This document shows, piece after piece, positions 7,870 to 16,184 of a stretch of DNA of 51,524 nt (its first letter is position 1; every line of letters starts with the position of its first letter). The notes beneath the pieces are model-generated. The model searched no databases. It was not told where the DNA came from and saw only the letters and a list, made by a program, of their open reading frames with translations. Source of the stretch: Mycobacterium sp. 1081908.1. GTDB taxonomy: Bacteria > Actinomycetota > Actinomycetes > Mycobacteriales > Mycobacteriaceae. The stretch covers positions 1 through 51,524 of the forward strand of contig NZ_LZLY01000141.1 in the NCBI RefSeq assembly GCF_001673535.1, given 5' to 3'. The position numbers and the translations under genes are program-made.

Positions 7870-9431
7870 CGCGAGACATCCTCGAGCGCCTGGTGCGCGG
7901 CGTTGTAGCCGGGGGTGAAGGTAATGCCCGGACCCCCATGGCATCCCGCGCCGCCCAGGTACAGCCCCTCGACCGGAATCGGCATGTCGAGGAAGCCCTT
8001 GGGCCCGGGCCGGTTGGGCCCCATCAGGTCCGGATGCAGCATGCCGTGGCAGAAGTCTCCGGCGGGGGCCGCGAACATCGTCTGCATGTGGTACGGGGCG
8101 AACGTGATATGCCGAATCTGGATGTCGCGGAAGTTGGGTGCGAAGCGGGTGATCTTGTCGATGACCTTTTCCGCCATCACGTTCTTGAGCTGGCCGTGCA
8201 TTTCGCGCGGGGTTTCGACCGGGAACGCGTAGGCGAACGCGCTCGCCGCGTGCTTCCCCGGGGGCGCCATGCTGGGATCGTGCACGGACGGGATCTGCAT
8301 GCCCATCGACGGATTGTCCGGAATGATGCCCCGCTTGCACTCCTCCCATTGGCGTTGCTGTTCTTCGGGTGAGCCGAAGATGCCGATGGACGATTGCATG
8401 CCCGGTTCGTTGAGGAAGTCGTACGGCGGGGCGAATTCCGGCAGGCCGTCGAGGGCGAAGTGGATCTGGACGAACGGCGCCCGGTGGTCGCGCCCGCTGA
8501 GCCGGGTGATCAGGTCGGCGGGCAGGTGCTCGACGCCGACCATATCCATCATGGTCAGGTCGGGCGACAGGTTGGACACGACAACCGGGGCGGTGATCTC
8601 GAAGCCATCCTTGAGGCGCACGCCGGTCACCCGGTCGTTCTCGACGAGGATCTTCTCGACCTTGGCGCGGTATCTGACCTCGCCCCCGTGGGAGACGAAC
8701 AGGTCGTGCAGGTGCTGGCCGAGCGCCCCGATCCCGCCCTCGAGCTTCGTCATCATCGCCGCCCCTTCGTTCGGGACGGCGAGCGCGAACGCCAAACATG
8801 TTGCGCTGCCGGGGGTGTAGGGCCCGCGGTAGGTCGAGTTGATGGCGAGGAAGGCGAGCATGCCGCGCAGCACCGCGTGCTTGTCCTTGTCGGGCAGGAA
8901 GCGGTCGATGGGATCCATCGCCGAGCCGAACAACACTTCGTGGATGGCCCTGCGTTCGGATTCGTTTGCCGCGCAGGCGTACATCTCATCGAGCGTCTTG
9001 GGCGGCGTGCACACCTCGAAGCGGCCGAGCGCTTTCGCCGGCCCCTGGCTCCAGCCGATCATCTCGGCCATTCCCGTGACGGCGTCGGTGCCGAGCTTCT
9101 CGGCGAGGTGGGTCATCAGCTGCATCGGATCGCGGTAGAAGATCATGGGTTCTTCGCCGTTGTCGCCGAGGTTGACCGACTGGACTTCGGCATCGACCGT
9201 GGGCAGGGTGTCCAGTCCCAGCTCTTTGGTGATCGCCGGGGCGGTGGGGAACTGCACCGAACCCGCGATCTCGTAACGGAATCCGTCGATCAGCTCGACC
9301 GTGGCCGCCATTCCGCCGCTGTAGGTGTTGGCCTCCAGGCACAGGGTGCGCAGGCCGCCGCGCTGCAGGACCGCCGCCGCGGTCAACCCGTTATGGCCGG
9401 CGCCGACCACGATCGCGTCATAATCCGTCAT
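7866..9431 (-). CDS. FAD-dependent oxidoreductase, phytoene-desaturase/PYROXD2-like
   Basis: Flavoprotein of 521 residues. The N-terminal Rossmann motif is VVGAGHNGLTAAA with an acidic residue closing the fold (CLEANTYSGGMAA). A C-terminal FAD motif reads GLYLGGAGCHGGPGITFTPG. This is the amine-oxidase/CrtI fold; such enzymes desaturate or isomerise hydrophobic substrates such as carotenoids. No phytoene synthase or other carotenoid gene is nearby, so a carotenoid role is not supported. It heads an operon with the ferredoxin and the SDR, all with ATGA/GTGA-type overlaps. The promoter carries the same operator pair as the mce operon, about 75 bp upstream of the start. Confidence 0.85.
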   Translation of the reverse strand: MTDYDAIVVGAGHNGLTAAAVLQRGGLRTLCLEANTYSGGMAATVELIDGFRYEIAGSVQFPTAPAITKELGLDTLPTVDAEVQSVNLGDNGEEPMIFYRDPMQLMTHLAEKLGTDAVTGMAEMIGWSQGPAKALGRFEVCTPPKTLDEMYACAANESERRAIHEVLFGSAMDPIDRFLPDKDKHAVLRGMLAFLAINSTYRGPYTPGSATCLAFALAVPNEGAAMMTKLEGGIGALGQHLHDLFVSHGGEVRYRAKVEKILVENDRVTGVRLKDGFEITAPVVVSNLSPDLTMMDMVGVEHLPADLITRLSGRDHRAPFVQIHFALDGLPEFAPPYDFLNEPGMQSSIGIFGSPEEQQRQWEECKRGIIPDNPSMGMQIPSVHDPSMAPPGKHAASAFAYAFPVETPREMHGQLKNVMAEKVIDKITRFAPNFRDIQIRHITFAPYHMQTMFAAPAGDFCHGMLHPDLMGPNRPGPKGFLDMPIPVEGLYLGGAGCHGGPGITFTPGYNAAHQALEDVSR

Positions 9432-9502
9432 CGCTGATACTCCTTGTCCGAACAGTCTTCGAGGCGAGCCGGCCGCACAGCCGAAGCGGGTGGAACCTAA
9501 TA

Positions 9503-9545
9503 TATGTCAGTACTGACTCAATTGGAAGGTGTCGGCGCTGACAAG
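9503..9545. promoter_or_regulatory. paired palindromic operator between FAD oxidoreductase and TetR genes
   Basis: Palindromes gtcagtactgac (9506-9517) and gtcggcgctgac (9531-9542) start 25 bp apart, the same phasing as at 6561-6603; the surrounding bases (ttggaag between them, tgacaa after) are also shared. On the minus strand TATATT, a -10-like hexamer, follows the site at the same relative position as TATTCT at the mce promoter. The site lies in the divergent promoter region, so the TetR probably also controls itself. Confidence 0.75.
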
Positions 9546-9573
9546 GCCAACCCGACGTGATGGGATGCCAGGT

Positions 9574-10173
9574 ATGAGCGAGCGGACGAATCTGCACAAG
9601 CTGCGCCACAGCAGGACCCATGAGGCGCTGCGGCAGGTGGCGTTGAAGCGGTTCGCCAGCGAGGGCTTCGGGAACGTCACGGTGCAGCAGCTCGCGCAGG
9701 AGGCCGGCGTCACCGAACGCACGTTTTTCCGGCACTTTCCCACCAAGGAAGCCGTGCTGTTCCAGGACTACGACACCCAGGTGGAGTGGCTGGCCGACGC
9801 GCTGGCAACACGTCCGCGCTCGGAGTCGGTGTTCGAGGCGGTGCTGGCCAGCATGGCCAGCTACCCGCACGACATGGAGCTGGTTCGGCAGGCGGCGCTC
9901 GCCCGGGCCGAGCTGATCACCGGGGAGCAGATCGCCGGCCACCTGCGAGTGGTCCAGTCGTCATTCGCCGCGGTCATCACCGACTTCGTCAAGCACCGCT
10001 ACCCCGATGTGGACAACATCGACCTGGTGGCCAACGTCGCGGGCTCCACGCTGGCCGCCGCAATGGTCATCGGGGTGGAGACGTGGGGGCGCAACGGTTG
10101 TGTCGACGATCTGGCGGCCATCTCCGCCACCTGTCTGGACTTGGTGCGGTCGGGGCTTTCGCCGCTGACCTGA
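9574..10173 (+). CDS. TetR family transcriptional regulator
   Basis: DNA-binding regulator of about 199 residues. The N-terminal helix-turn-helix reads VTVQQLAQEAGVTERTFFRHF followed by PTKEAVLF; the C-terminal ligand domain is not diagnostic. The start is ATG 9574 or ATG 9565; a GTG at 9529 is unlikely because it lies inside the operator. The gene is divergent from the FAD oxidoreductase operon, with the operator pair in the shared 142-bp gap. Since an equivalent operator stands before mceA, this protein is the likely common regulator of the redox and mce operons. The ligand may be the lipid handled by these genes (inference). Confidence 0.88.
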   Translation: MSERTNLHKLRHSRTHEALRQVALKRFASEGFGNVTVQQLAQEAGVTERTFFRHFPTKEAVLFQDYDTQVEWLADALATRPRSESVFEAVLASMASYPHDMELVRQAALARAELITGEQIAGHLRVVQSSFAAVITDFVKHRYPDVDNIDLVANVAGSTLAAAMVIGVETWGRNGCVDDLAAISATCLDLVRSGLSPLT

Positions 10174-10186
10174 GGCCTCGCCGATC

Positions 10187-10246
10187 GCGAGCGCGCGTGT
10201 CTGTAAGGCGACACGCCGCAATCCGTGGCAATTTGCGCGCGCTCGC
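10187..10246. terminator. nested inverted repeat between convergent genes
   Basis: The outer stem gcgagcgcgc (10187-10196) pairs with gcgcgctcgc (10237-10246), and an inner stem gcgtgtc (10195-10201) with gacacgc (10210-10216); the outer and inner stems share two bases. It lies between the converging tetR and acyl-AMP ligase genes and can work on either strand. No U-tract follows. I recall similar gcgagcgngcgtgtctgt elements between other mycobacterial genes, so it may belong to a dispersed intergenic family. Confidence 0.6.
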
Positions 10247-10271
10247 CGCAACGGGCGCGGCCGAACGAAAG

Positions 10272-11906
10272 CTAGCTGACCAGGCTGACCGACGTGGAGC
10301 GGCGCAGCTTGCCCGACGGCGTCTTCGGGATGGTGCCGGGGCCCAGCACCACCACGTTGCGGGGCCGCACGTCGACCTCGGCCACCACTTCGTGGGCGAC
10401 CTGGTGCTCGATGCGGCGCACCTCGGCCGGGTCCTGCCAGGCGTTGGACTCGACCGCGACGGCGAACGTCTCGCGCGAATGGCCGGCGTCGAGGCGCACC
10501 GCGACGGCGCAGCCGGGCCGGACCCCCTCGACGCGGCCGGCGGCCCGCTCGATGTCGGTCGGGTAGATGTTCCGGCCGGCCATGATGATGACGTCCTTGA
10601 CGCGGCCGCACACCACGACGTGGCCCTCCTCGGTCAGGTAGCCGAGGTCGCCGGTGTCGTACCAGCCGTGCTCGTCCTGGGCCGGGATGAAGCCGCCCAT
10701 GGTGAGGTAGCCGGGCGTCAGCGACTCGCCGCGCAATTCGATGACCCCGACGCCGCGCGCGGGCATCACGTTGCCGTTCTCGTCGATGATGCGGGCCTCG
10801 AGGTCCTTCAGCAGGGGGCCCAGCGTGGCCAGCCTGCGGGTGTTGCCCTTGGTGGCCGGGACGGCGCGGCGCAGGGCGGCCAGCAGGTCGGCGTCGACCT
10901 CGTCAACGACGAGCCCGGCGTTGCACTCGGAGAACGAGACGGCCAGCGTCGTCTCGGCCATGCCGTAGGCCGGCAGGATCGCCGAGGGCCTCAGGCCGAA
11001 CGGCTTGCCCGCGTCGAGCACGACCGCGACGTCGGCCGGCTCGACGGGCTCGGCGCCGGACAGCGCGAAGCGCAGGGTCGACAGGTCGAAGTCGCCGGGC
11101 TTGGCGTTGCGGCGCAGCCGCTTGGCGAGCAGCGCGTAGGCGAAGTTGGGCGCCGCGGTCATGGTGCCCTTGTACTTGTCGATGAGCTTGGCCCACAGCA
11201 GCGTGTCGCGCAGGAAGTCCATCGGCGTGACCTTGACCAGCTCCGCGCCGAAGTACATCGGGATGGTCAGGAACCCGACCATGCCCATGTCGTGGAAGCA
11301 GGGCAGCCAGCTGACCATGACGTCCTTGTCGACGTCGTACTGGGCGCCGATGAACATGGCCTCGGCGTTCGAGTAGATGTTGCGGTGGGTGATCTGCACG
11401 GCTTTCGGAGATCCGGTCGAGCCGCTCGTCAACTGCATGAGCGCCAGGTCGTCCTCGCCCACCTCGACGGGGTCGATCGGCTCCGACGCGAGCAGGTCGG
11501 CGACGGTGAGGACCGTGAGGCCCTTCTCCTCGAGGACGGGGATGGCCACCAGGAAGGGCTCGGACACGATGACGGCCTTGGCCTCGATCATGCCGATGAC
11601 GGTCATGGTGTCCTCGGCCCACACGGCCAGGTCGGTGCGCGGCGTCGGCTGGTGCAGCATGGTCAGGCTGGCACCGCGCATCCACAGCCCCTGCGCCGTC
11701 GGGGCGATCTCCACCGGGTAGCCGGCGAGCACACCGACCGCGTCGCCCAGGCCGATGCCCGCGGCGGCCAGGCCGCCCGCGATGCAGCGCGCGCGCTCGT
11801 GGACCTCGCCCCAGGTGTGCCGGACGGGTTCGTGGGGTTCACCGGTGACCATGCCCGTCGTCGCGGTGCGGGCATTGCGGAACATCTTGTCGGTAAACCT
11901 GCTCAC
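10272..11906 (-). CDS. pks16: fatty acyl-AMP ligase, Pks16-like
   Basis: Adenylate-forming enzyme of 544 residues that activates a fatty acid as acyl-AMP. The A3 motif is LTSGSTGSPKAV, the A5-type region reads LPAYGMAETTL, A7 is YDTGDLG, and the C-terminal lysine lies in PKTPSGKLRR. The GTG start at 11906 has a strong GAGGAGG site six bases upstream. Length and position match M. tuberculosis Rv1013 (pks16, 544 residues), which despite its name is not a polyketide synthase. It stands downstream of ispE in the conserved order but is separated from it by 256 bp with a hairpin, so it is probably transcribed separately. Confidence 0.9.
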   Translation of the reverse strand: MSRFTDKMFRNARTATTGMVTGEPHEPVRHTWGEVHERARCIAGGLAAAGIGLGDAVGVLAGYPVEIAPTAQGLWMRGASLTMLHQPTPRTDLAVWAEDTMTVIGMIEAKAVIVSEPFLVAIPVLEEKGLTVLTVADLLASEPIDPVEVGEDDLALMQLTSGSTGSPKAVQITHRNIYSNAEAMFIGAQYDVDKDVMVSWLPCFHDMGMVGFLTIPMYFGAELVKVTPMDFLRDTLLWAKLIDKYKGTMTAAPNFAYALLAKRLRRNAKPGDFDLSTLRFALSGAEPVEPADVAVVLDAGKPFGLRPSAILPAYGMAETTLAVSFSECNAGLVVDEVDADLLAALRRAVPATKGNTRRLATLGPLLKDLEARIIDENGNVMPARGVGVIELRGESLTPGYLTMGGFIPAQDEHGWYDTGDLGYLTEEGHVVVCGRVKDVIIMAGRNIYPTDIERAAGRVEGVRPGCAVAVRLDAGHSRETFAVAVESNAWQDPAEVRRIEHQVAHEVVAEVDVRPRNVVVLGPGTIPKTPSGKLRRSTSVSLVS

Positions 11907-12039
11907 AAAAACCTCCTCGGTTCCGGCAGTTGCCCCAAGGCCCGGAATCTCATGTTCCGCCTGCTGGGCGCCACTTTGAAGCAGCCACGCGAGCACAGTT
12001 GCGCAGCGGTTAGGTCTCGAACCGGTGATGAGCCAACGA

Positions 12040-12062
12040 GCCCACCGGCAATTCCGGTGGGC
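12040..12062. terminator. hairpin downstream of ispE
   Basis: The perfect 9-bp stem gcccaccgg/ccggtgggc has a five-base loop (caatt). It lies about 100 bp past the ispE stop on the minus strand and upstream of the acyl-AMP ligase promoter region. No U-run follows, as is common for mycobacterial terminators. It probably ends the tatD/rpfB-ksgA-ispE transcript. Confidence 0.55.
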
Positions 12063-12162
12063 GAAGTAATCGAGTGGTCTTGCTTACCGCTGCTCGTCAC
12101 CGGGAGCCATCTTAAACTCCTCTTAAGTAACTGCCAAACCGTGACGCGGCTTGAGCGCGAAT

Positions 12163-13119
12163 TCACACTTCAGTGGGGGCCGGCACCACGCGGGCACCGG
12201 GCACCGGGCCGCTGGCCACCCGGACGGTGCGACAGACACCCGCTCCGGACAGCTGGGTCCCGACATCCACCGCCGACGCCGCCGATGTGCACAGGAAGGC
12301 GCAGGTCGGGCCCGACCCGGACACGATTCCGGCCAGGGCGCCGGCCTCCACCCCGGCGCGCAGCGCCTTGCGTAGGACTGGGTTCAGGCTCACCGCGGCC
12401 GCCTGCATCTCGTTGCCCAGCAGCGGCGCCAGCTGCTCCGGGTCGCCCGCGGCCAGAGCCGCAAGCACCGGCCCGGGCTCGGCGAGTCGCGGCGGATCCC
12501 CGGCCTTGCGCAACCGGTCGAGCTCTTTGAAAACTTTCGGGGTGAGCAGCTCGCTGTCGGCGAACGCCAGCACCCAGTGAAAGCTGTTGCGTGACAGGAC
12601 GGTGGCCAGCTCCTCGCCGCGACCGGTTCCCAGCGCGGTGCCGCCGTGCAACGCGAAGGGCACGTCGCTGCCGAGCCGGGCGGCGAGCATGCGCAGGTCG
12701 CGGCGCGGCACGTTGAGTTCCCACAGCGAGTTGATCGCGACCAGCACCGCCGCCGCGTCGGCGCTGCCGCCCGCCATGCCCCCGGCCACCGGAATGGACT
12801 TGTCGATCATGATCGACACGTCGGGGGCCCGCCCGACGTGTTCGGCCATCAGCTCGGCCGCCTGCCAGGCGAGGTTGCGCTCGTCGGTGGGCAGCTTGTC
12901 CGCGCCCTCACCGACGAGCTCGAGCGAGAGCACGTCGGCGTTGCGAACGGTCACCTCGTCGAGCAGCGAGACGGCCTGAAACACCGTTGTCAGTTCGTGG
13001 TAGCCGTCTCTGCGGCGGTCCCCGACCGCCAGGTAGAGGTTGACTTTCCCGGGCACCCGGACGGTGACCGACCCGGTGGGCACCCACTGCGCGGCGGTGT
13101 TGCCGTCAGACATTGTCAA
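12163..13119 (-). CDS. ispE: 4-diphosphocytidyl-2-C-methyl-D-erythritol kinase
   Basis: GHMP-family kinase of 318 residues, catalysing the ATP-dependent phosphorylation of CDP-methylerythritol in the MEP isoprenoid pathway, which feeds decaprenyl phosphate for wall synthesis. The ATP-binding GHMP motif PVAGGMAGGSADAAA lies near residues 110-124, an N-terminal substrate segment reads PGKVNLYLAVGDRRRDGYHE, and a C-terminal GSGPTCAFL completes the fold. ATG 13119 or ATG 13113 could be the start. It is the last gene of the rpfB-ksgA-ispE group, 22 bp after ksgA, as in M. tuberculosis Rv1009-Rv1011. Confidence 0.96.
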   Translation of the reverse strand: MTMSDGNTAAQWVPTGSVTVRVPGKVNLYLAVGDRRRDGYHELTTVFQAVSLLDEVTVRNADVLSLELVGEGADKLPTDERNLAWQAAELMAEHVGRAPDVSIMIDKSIPVAGGMAGGSADAAAVLVAINSLWELNVPRRDLRMLAARLGSDVPFALHGGTALGTGRGEELATVLSRNSFHWVLAFADSELLTPKVFKELDRLRKAGDPPRLAEPGPVLAALAAGDPEQLAPLLGNEMQAAAVSLNPVLRKALRAGVEAGALAGIVSGSGPTCAFLCTSAASAVDVGTQLSGAGVCRTVRVASGPVPGARVVPAPTEV

Positions 13120-13141
13120 CCACCGCAGCAGACTATCGCGG

Positions 13142-14050
13142 TCAGCTCGCCGAAGCGTGCCCCGAAAGGGCCGAGCGCTGCAACAGCCGCACGAAGTCGT
13201 CGATGGACAGCGTCTCGCCGCGCCGGGCCGGATCGATGCTGGCGGCCAGCAGCCGATTCGCCGACTCGTTGCCTGAGCCGGCCCACTCGGCGAACGCGTT
13301 GCGGGAGGTCTTGCGCCGCTGGGCGAAGGCGATGTCCACGAGTTCGAACACGCGCCGCCGGAAGGCGTCGTCGGTCGGCCAGGGCGAGGTCGAGTGCCGG
13401 TCGATGCGGACCAACCCCGAATAGACCCGGGGGATCGGCCAGAAGACGGTGGGCGACACCATGCCGCAGCGGCGCACCCGCCCGAAGAACCGGACCTTCA
13501 CGCTGGGCACGCCGTAGTCCTTGCCGCCCGGCTCGGCGGCGAGCCGCTCGGCGACCTCGGCCTGCACCATCACGGTGACGACCCGAATGGACGGGAATTC
13601 GGCGAGCAGGTGCAGCAGCGCCGGAACCGCGACGTTGTAGGGCAGGTTGGCGACGACGGCGGTCGGCGGCTCCCCGGGGACCTCGTCGCGGCGCAGGGTC
13701 AGCACGTCACGGTTCAGCACCGACAGGCGCTGTAGCTCGCTGTGCGAGTGTTCGGCGACGGTCTGCGGCAGCCGGCCGGCCAGCACCGGGTCGATTTCGA
13801 CGGCGGTGACGGTGGCGCCGCGGTCAAGCAGCGCCAGCGTGAGCGACCCGAGCCCCGGACCGACCTCCAGGACGTGGTCGGAGCGGCCGACGCCGGAGGT
13901 CGTAACCACCCGCCGCACGGTGTTCGCGTCGTGAACGAAGTTCTGCCCCAAGGCCTTTCGTGGCCGAAATTCCAGCTCTTTGGCCAGCCGCCTGATCTCG
14001 GTGCGCCCGAGAAGCCGGATGGTCAGCTTGCACCAGCTCTTCCGCTGCAC
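13142..14050 (-). CDS. ksgA: 16S rRNA dimethyladenosine transferase
   Basis: RsmA/KsgA of 302 residues, which dimethylates two adjacent adenines near the 3' end of 16S rRNA during 30S maturation. Visible motifs are GQNFVHD, the SAM motif LEVGPGLGSLTLALL, the acidic loop AVEIDP, and the catalytic NLPYN. The N-terminus (LTIRLLGRTEIRRLAKELEF) agrees with the mycobacterial protein. The gene overlaps the 3' end of rpfB by 28 bases, so translation is coupled to a cell-wall enzyme, an arrangement conserved in mycobacteria. Confidence 0.96.
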   Translation of the reverse strand: MQRKSWCKLTIRLLGRTEIRRLAKELEFRPRKALGQNFVHDANTVRRVVTTSGVGRSDHVLEVGPGLGSLTLALLDRGATVTAVEIDPVLAGRLPQTVAEHSHSELQRLSVLNRDVLTLRRDEVPGEPPTAVVANLPYNVAVPALLHLLAEFPSIRVVTVMVQAEVAERLAAEPGGKDYGVPSVKVRFFGRVRRCGMVSPTVFWPIPRVYSGLVRIDRHSTSPWPTDDAFRRRVFELVDIAFAQRRKTSRNAFAEWAGSGNESANRLLAASIDPARRGETLSIDDFVRLLQRSALSGHASAS

Positions 14051-15111
14051 ACGGGCCAGGCGCCCCAGCCCTGGCGCTGCCGGGTCACCTCGGCGACGGC
14101 GATCTGCTCCTCGCGGGTGGCGAGGTCGGCGCGGGGGGCGAAGCGCAGCCCGCCGTTGCGCTCCCAGGTTCCTTGGTCGAACTGCACACCGCCGTAGTAC
14201 CCGTTTCCGGTGTTGATCGCCCAGTTGCCGCCGGCCTCGCAGCCCGCGATGGCGTCCCAGACGGATCCGTTGCTCACCGGGGGCACGTCGGTGCCGGGCT
14301 TGGTGCCCACGCGGACCACGGCCTCACGGGCGGGGGTGATGACCGTGTTGGCGACGGGCAGCCGGCCGGTCTCGACGCCGTTGACCGTGGCCACCGCGAA
14401 CGTCACGTCCTGCGTGCCCGGGCTGCCCGCGTCCTCGACGACCTGGCGGCTGACATTCATCTCCGGATCCTCGATCCGGTGCGCCGGCGGCTGCAGCGGC
14501 ACCCGCTCGGTGACCCGCTGGATCCGGTTGCGGGTCACCTGGATCTGCATCCCGTCGACGATCGGGGACGCCGCGCCGGGTGCCACCTGGTCGCTCTCGA
14601 GCAGCGGCGCGCCGGCGGCGTTCAACAGCCCGGCGACGTTGGCCGCGGCGAGGTGGACGGTGCGCACCGCGCCGCCGTCGTTGATCTGGACCGTCTTGGC
14701 GCTCACGACGGGCAGCGCCATCCCGGCCAGCGGAACGCGGCTGCCGCGGGAGGCCGCGGCAGGGGCGGTGTCGGTCATCGCGAGTTGGGCCAGCGCCTCG
14801 TCCACGGTCGAAGCGGTCGTCCACACCTGCTTGGAGTCGTGGCCGTCCAACGAGATCTGCAGCGGCCGGCTGCGCCGCAACACGATGTTGGCGGCGTCAC
14901 GAACCTCGACGTCGGCGGCCGGGTAAAGGTCGTCGCGCTCGTCGACCCTGAAGCCGTTCTCCTGGACGATGTCGATCACCCGCGACTTCATGGTCGACAC
15001 CCGCATCGCGATTCCGTCAACGGTCAGCGTCACGGTCTTGGACGCGGAAACTGCCAACCCGCCGGCGAAGCTCAGAACCAGCAGCAGGCCCGCGACGACG
15101 AGCCGCAACAT
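14023..15111 (-). CDS. rpfB: resuscitation-promoting factor RpfB
   Basis: Secreted peptidoglycan hydrolase that helps dormant mycobacteria resume growth. It has 362 residues, the same length as M. tuberculosis RpfB. An N-terminal hydrophobic segment is followed by three DUF348 repeats (first at TVTLTVDGIAMRVSTMKSRV), a G5 domain (about residues 205-275), and the lysozyme-like Rpf domain starting at SVWDAIAGCEAGGNWAINTG, with the catalytic Glu in CEAGG. The ATG at 15111 is preferred over the upstream TTG (15150). Where the M. tuberculosis protein, from memory, has a lipobox Cys, this one reads AVSASK with Ser24, so the protein may be released or membrane-spanning rather than lipidated. Confidence 0.95.
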   Translation of the reverse strand: MLRLVVAGLLLVLSFAGGLAVSASKTVTLTVDGIAMRVSTMKSRVIDIVQENGFRVDERDDLYPAADVEVRDAANIVLRRSRPLQISLDGHDSKQVWTTASTVDEALAQLAMTDTAPAAASRGSRVPLAGMALPVVSAKTVQINDGGAVRTVHLAAANVAGLLNAAGAPLLESDQVAPGAASPIVDGMQIQVTRNRIQRVTERVPLQPPAHRIEDPEMNVSRQVVEDAGSPGTQDVTFAVATVNGVETGRLPVANTVITPAREAVVRVGTKPGTDVPPVSNGSVWDAIAGCEAGGNWAINTGNGYYGGVQFDQGTWERNGGLRFAPRADLATREEQIAVAEVTRQRQGWGAWPVCSGRAGAS

Positions 15112-15195
15112 CGGTGATGAATTGTGATGAAGTTTTGTCAATACAGTCAACGCGCGCTACCCCGACCTCAGCAACCACTCACGAACCACTCAGCA

Positions 15196-15224
15196 GGAAA
15201 ATGACAAAAGGGCCCAAAGGCCCC
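15196..15224 (-). terminator. intrinsic terminator/attenuator in the rpfB leader
   Basis: On the minus strand the stem gggcc/ggccc with loop tttg (15223-15210) is followed by ttttgtcatttt, a good U-rich tract. It sits 85-115 bp upstream of the rpfB ATG and downstream of the tatD stop. It could simply end tatD, but an attenuating RNA switch has been described in the M. tuberculosis rpfB leader, and this hairpin is in the right place. The 85 bases between it and rpfB contain two gagtggtt repeats. Confidence 0.65.
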
Positions 15225-15311
15225 ACCGTTCGATCACAAGACGGTAACGAACCGGCCAATGTTGGGCAACTCCAACGGCACGGTGTTAGCGAATTCACCG
15301 CCCCGCCGCAG

Positions 15312-16160
15312 CTACTCCGAAGCCAGTCCGTAGACCCGCCGGGCATTGCTGGTCGTGACCTGTGCCACATCCTCGGGGCGCCGATCCAGCAGTTCAGCGA
15401 TCGCCCGCACAGTATAGGGAAGGCAATACGGCTCGTTCGCTGCGCCCCGATAGGGGTGCGGGGTCAGAAAGGGCGCATCGGTTTCGACCAGCATCTGCTC
15501 CGGCGGGATCAGCGCGACGGCCTCCCGCAGGGCGCGCGCGTTGCGGAAGCTGACCGTCCCGGCCAGGCTCAGCAACCACCCGCCGTCGACGCACCGTCGG
15601 GCCATCGCACTGTCCGACGAAAAGCAGTGAAAGATCACCGCATCGGGGGCGCCCTCGGCCGCCAGCACGTCGAGCACCTCGGCGTCGGCCTCCCGGTTGT
15701 GGATCATCAGCGGTTTACCGCACCGCTTGGCCAGGTCGATATGCCATGCAAACGCCTCCCGCTGCGTCGACGGCTCCGCGCAGCCATCCAGGCGGCCCGG
15801 CCAGTACAGGTCCATCCCGGTCTCCCCCACCGCCACCACCCGCGGGTGCACGGCGAGCCGCTCGATCTCCGCGCGGGCCGCGTCGTCCAGCGCATTCGCG
15901 CGCGTCGGGTGCAACGCCACCGCGGCGTAGACGCGCGGATCCCATTCGGCCGCGCGCGCCACCCAGCGCGCCGAATCGAGATCGTCGGCGATGGTGACCA
16001 CCGCGCCCACACCGACCGCCGCGGCGCGGTCGAGGATGGCCCGCACGCCCTCGGCGTCGCTCGCTCCGCACGCGTCGAGGTGGGTGTGGGCGTCGATCAG
16101 GGGCGCCAGCGGCTCGGGCGCGGGCGGCGCCTCTCGTTTACCAGAGCGGTTGGAGCTCAC
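15312..16160 (-). CDS. tatD: TatD family metal-dependent hydrolase
   Basis: TIM-barrel metallo-hydrolase of about 282 residues; the family has DNase activity. Metal-binding and active-site motifs are all present: LIDAHTHLDA, VGETGMD, MIHNREAD, FHCFSSD and ETDAPFLTPHP. The start is GTG 16160 or GTG 16166; the M. tuberculosis homolog (Rv1008) begins near LIDAHTHLDA, so the ~20 residues before it may be untranslated or a small extension. The far upstream open frame is antisense to metG and is rejected. It is divergent from metG with only 24 bp between them. Confidence 0.92.
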   Translation of the reverse strand: MSSNRSGKREAPPAPEPLAPLIDAHTHLDACGASDAEGVRAILDRAAAVGVGAVVTIADDLDSARWVARAAEWDPRVYAAVALHPTRANALDDAARAEIERLAVHPRVVAVGETGMDLYWPGRLDGCAEPSTQREAFAWHIDLAKRCGKPLMIHNREADAEVLDVLAAEGAPDAVIFHCFSSDSAMARRCVDGGWLLSLAGTVSFRNARALREAVALIPPEQMLVETDAPFLTPHPYRGAANEPYCLPYTVRAIAELLDRRPEDVAQVTTSNARRVYGLASE

Positions 16161-16184
16161 CGCCACACAATAGGGTGAGTCTCG

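Noticed and set aside
7866..9431. Carotenoid (phytoene) desaturase role for the FAD oxidoreductase
   Set aside because: The fold fits, but there is no phytoene synthase, GGPP synthase or cyclase gene nearby, and its partners are a ferredoxin, an SDR and an mce operon.
9786..12530. A 914-codon plus-strand open frame opposite the acyl-AMP ligase
   Set aside because: It is antisense to the well-supported tetR, pks16-like and ispE genes, has a Gly/Arg/His-rich composition and shows no family motif. Such frames are common in high-G+C DNA.
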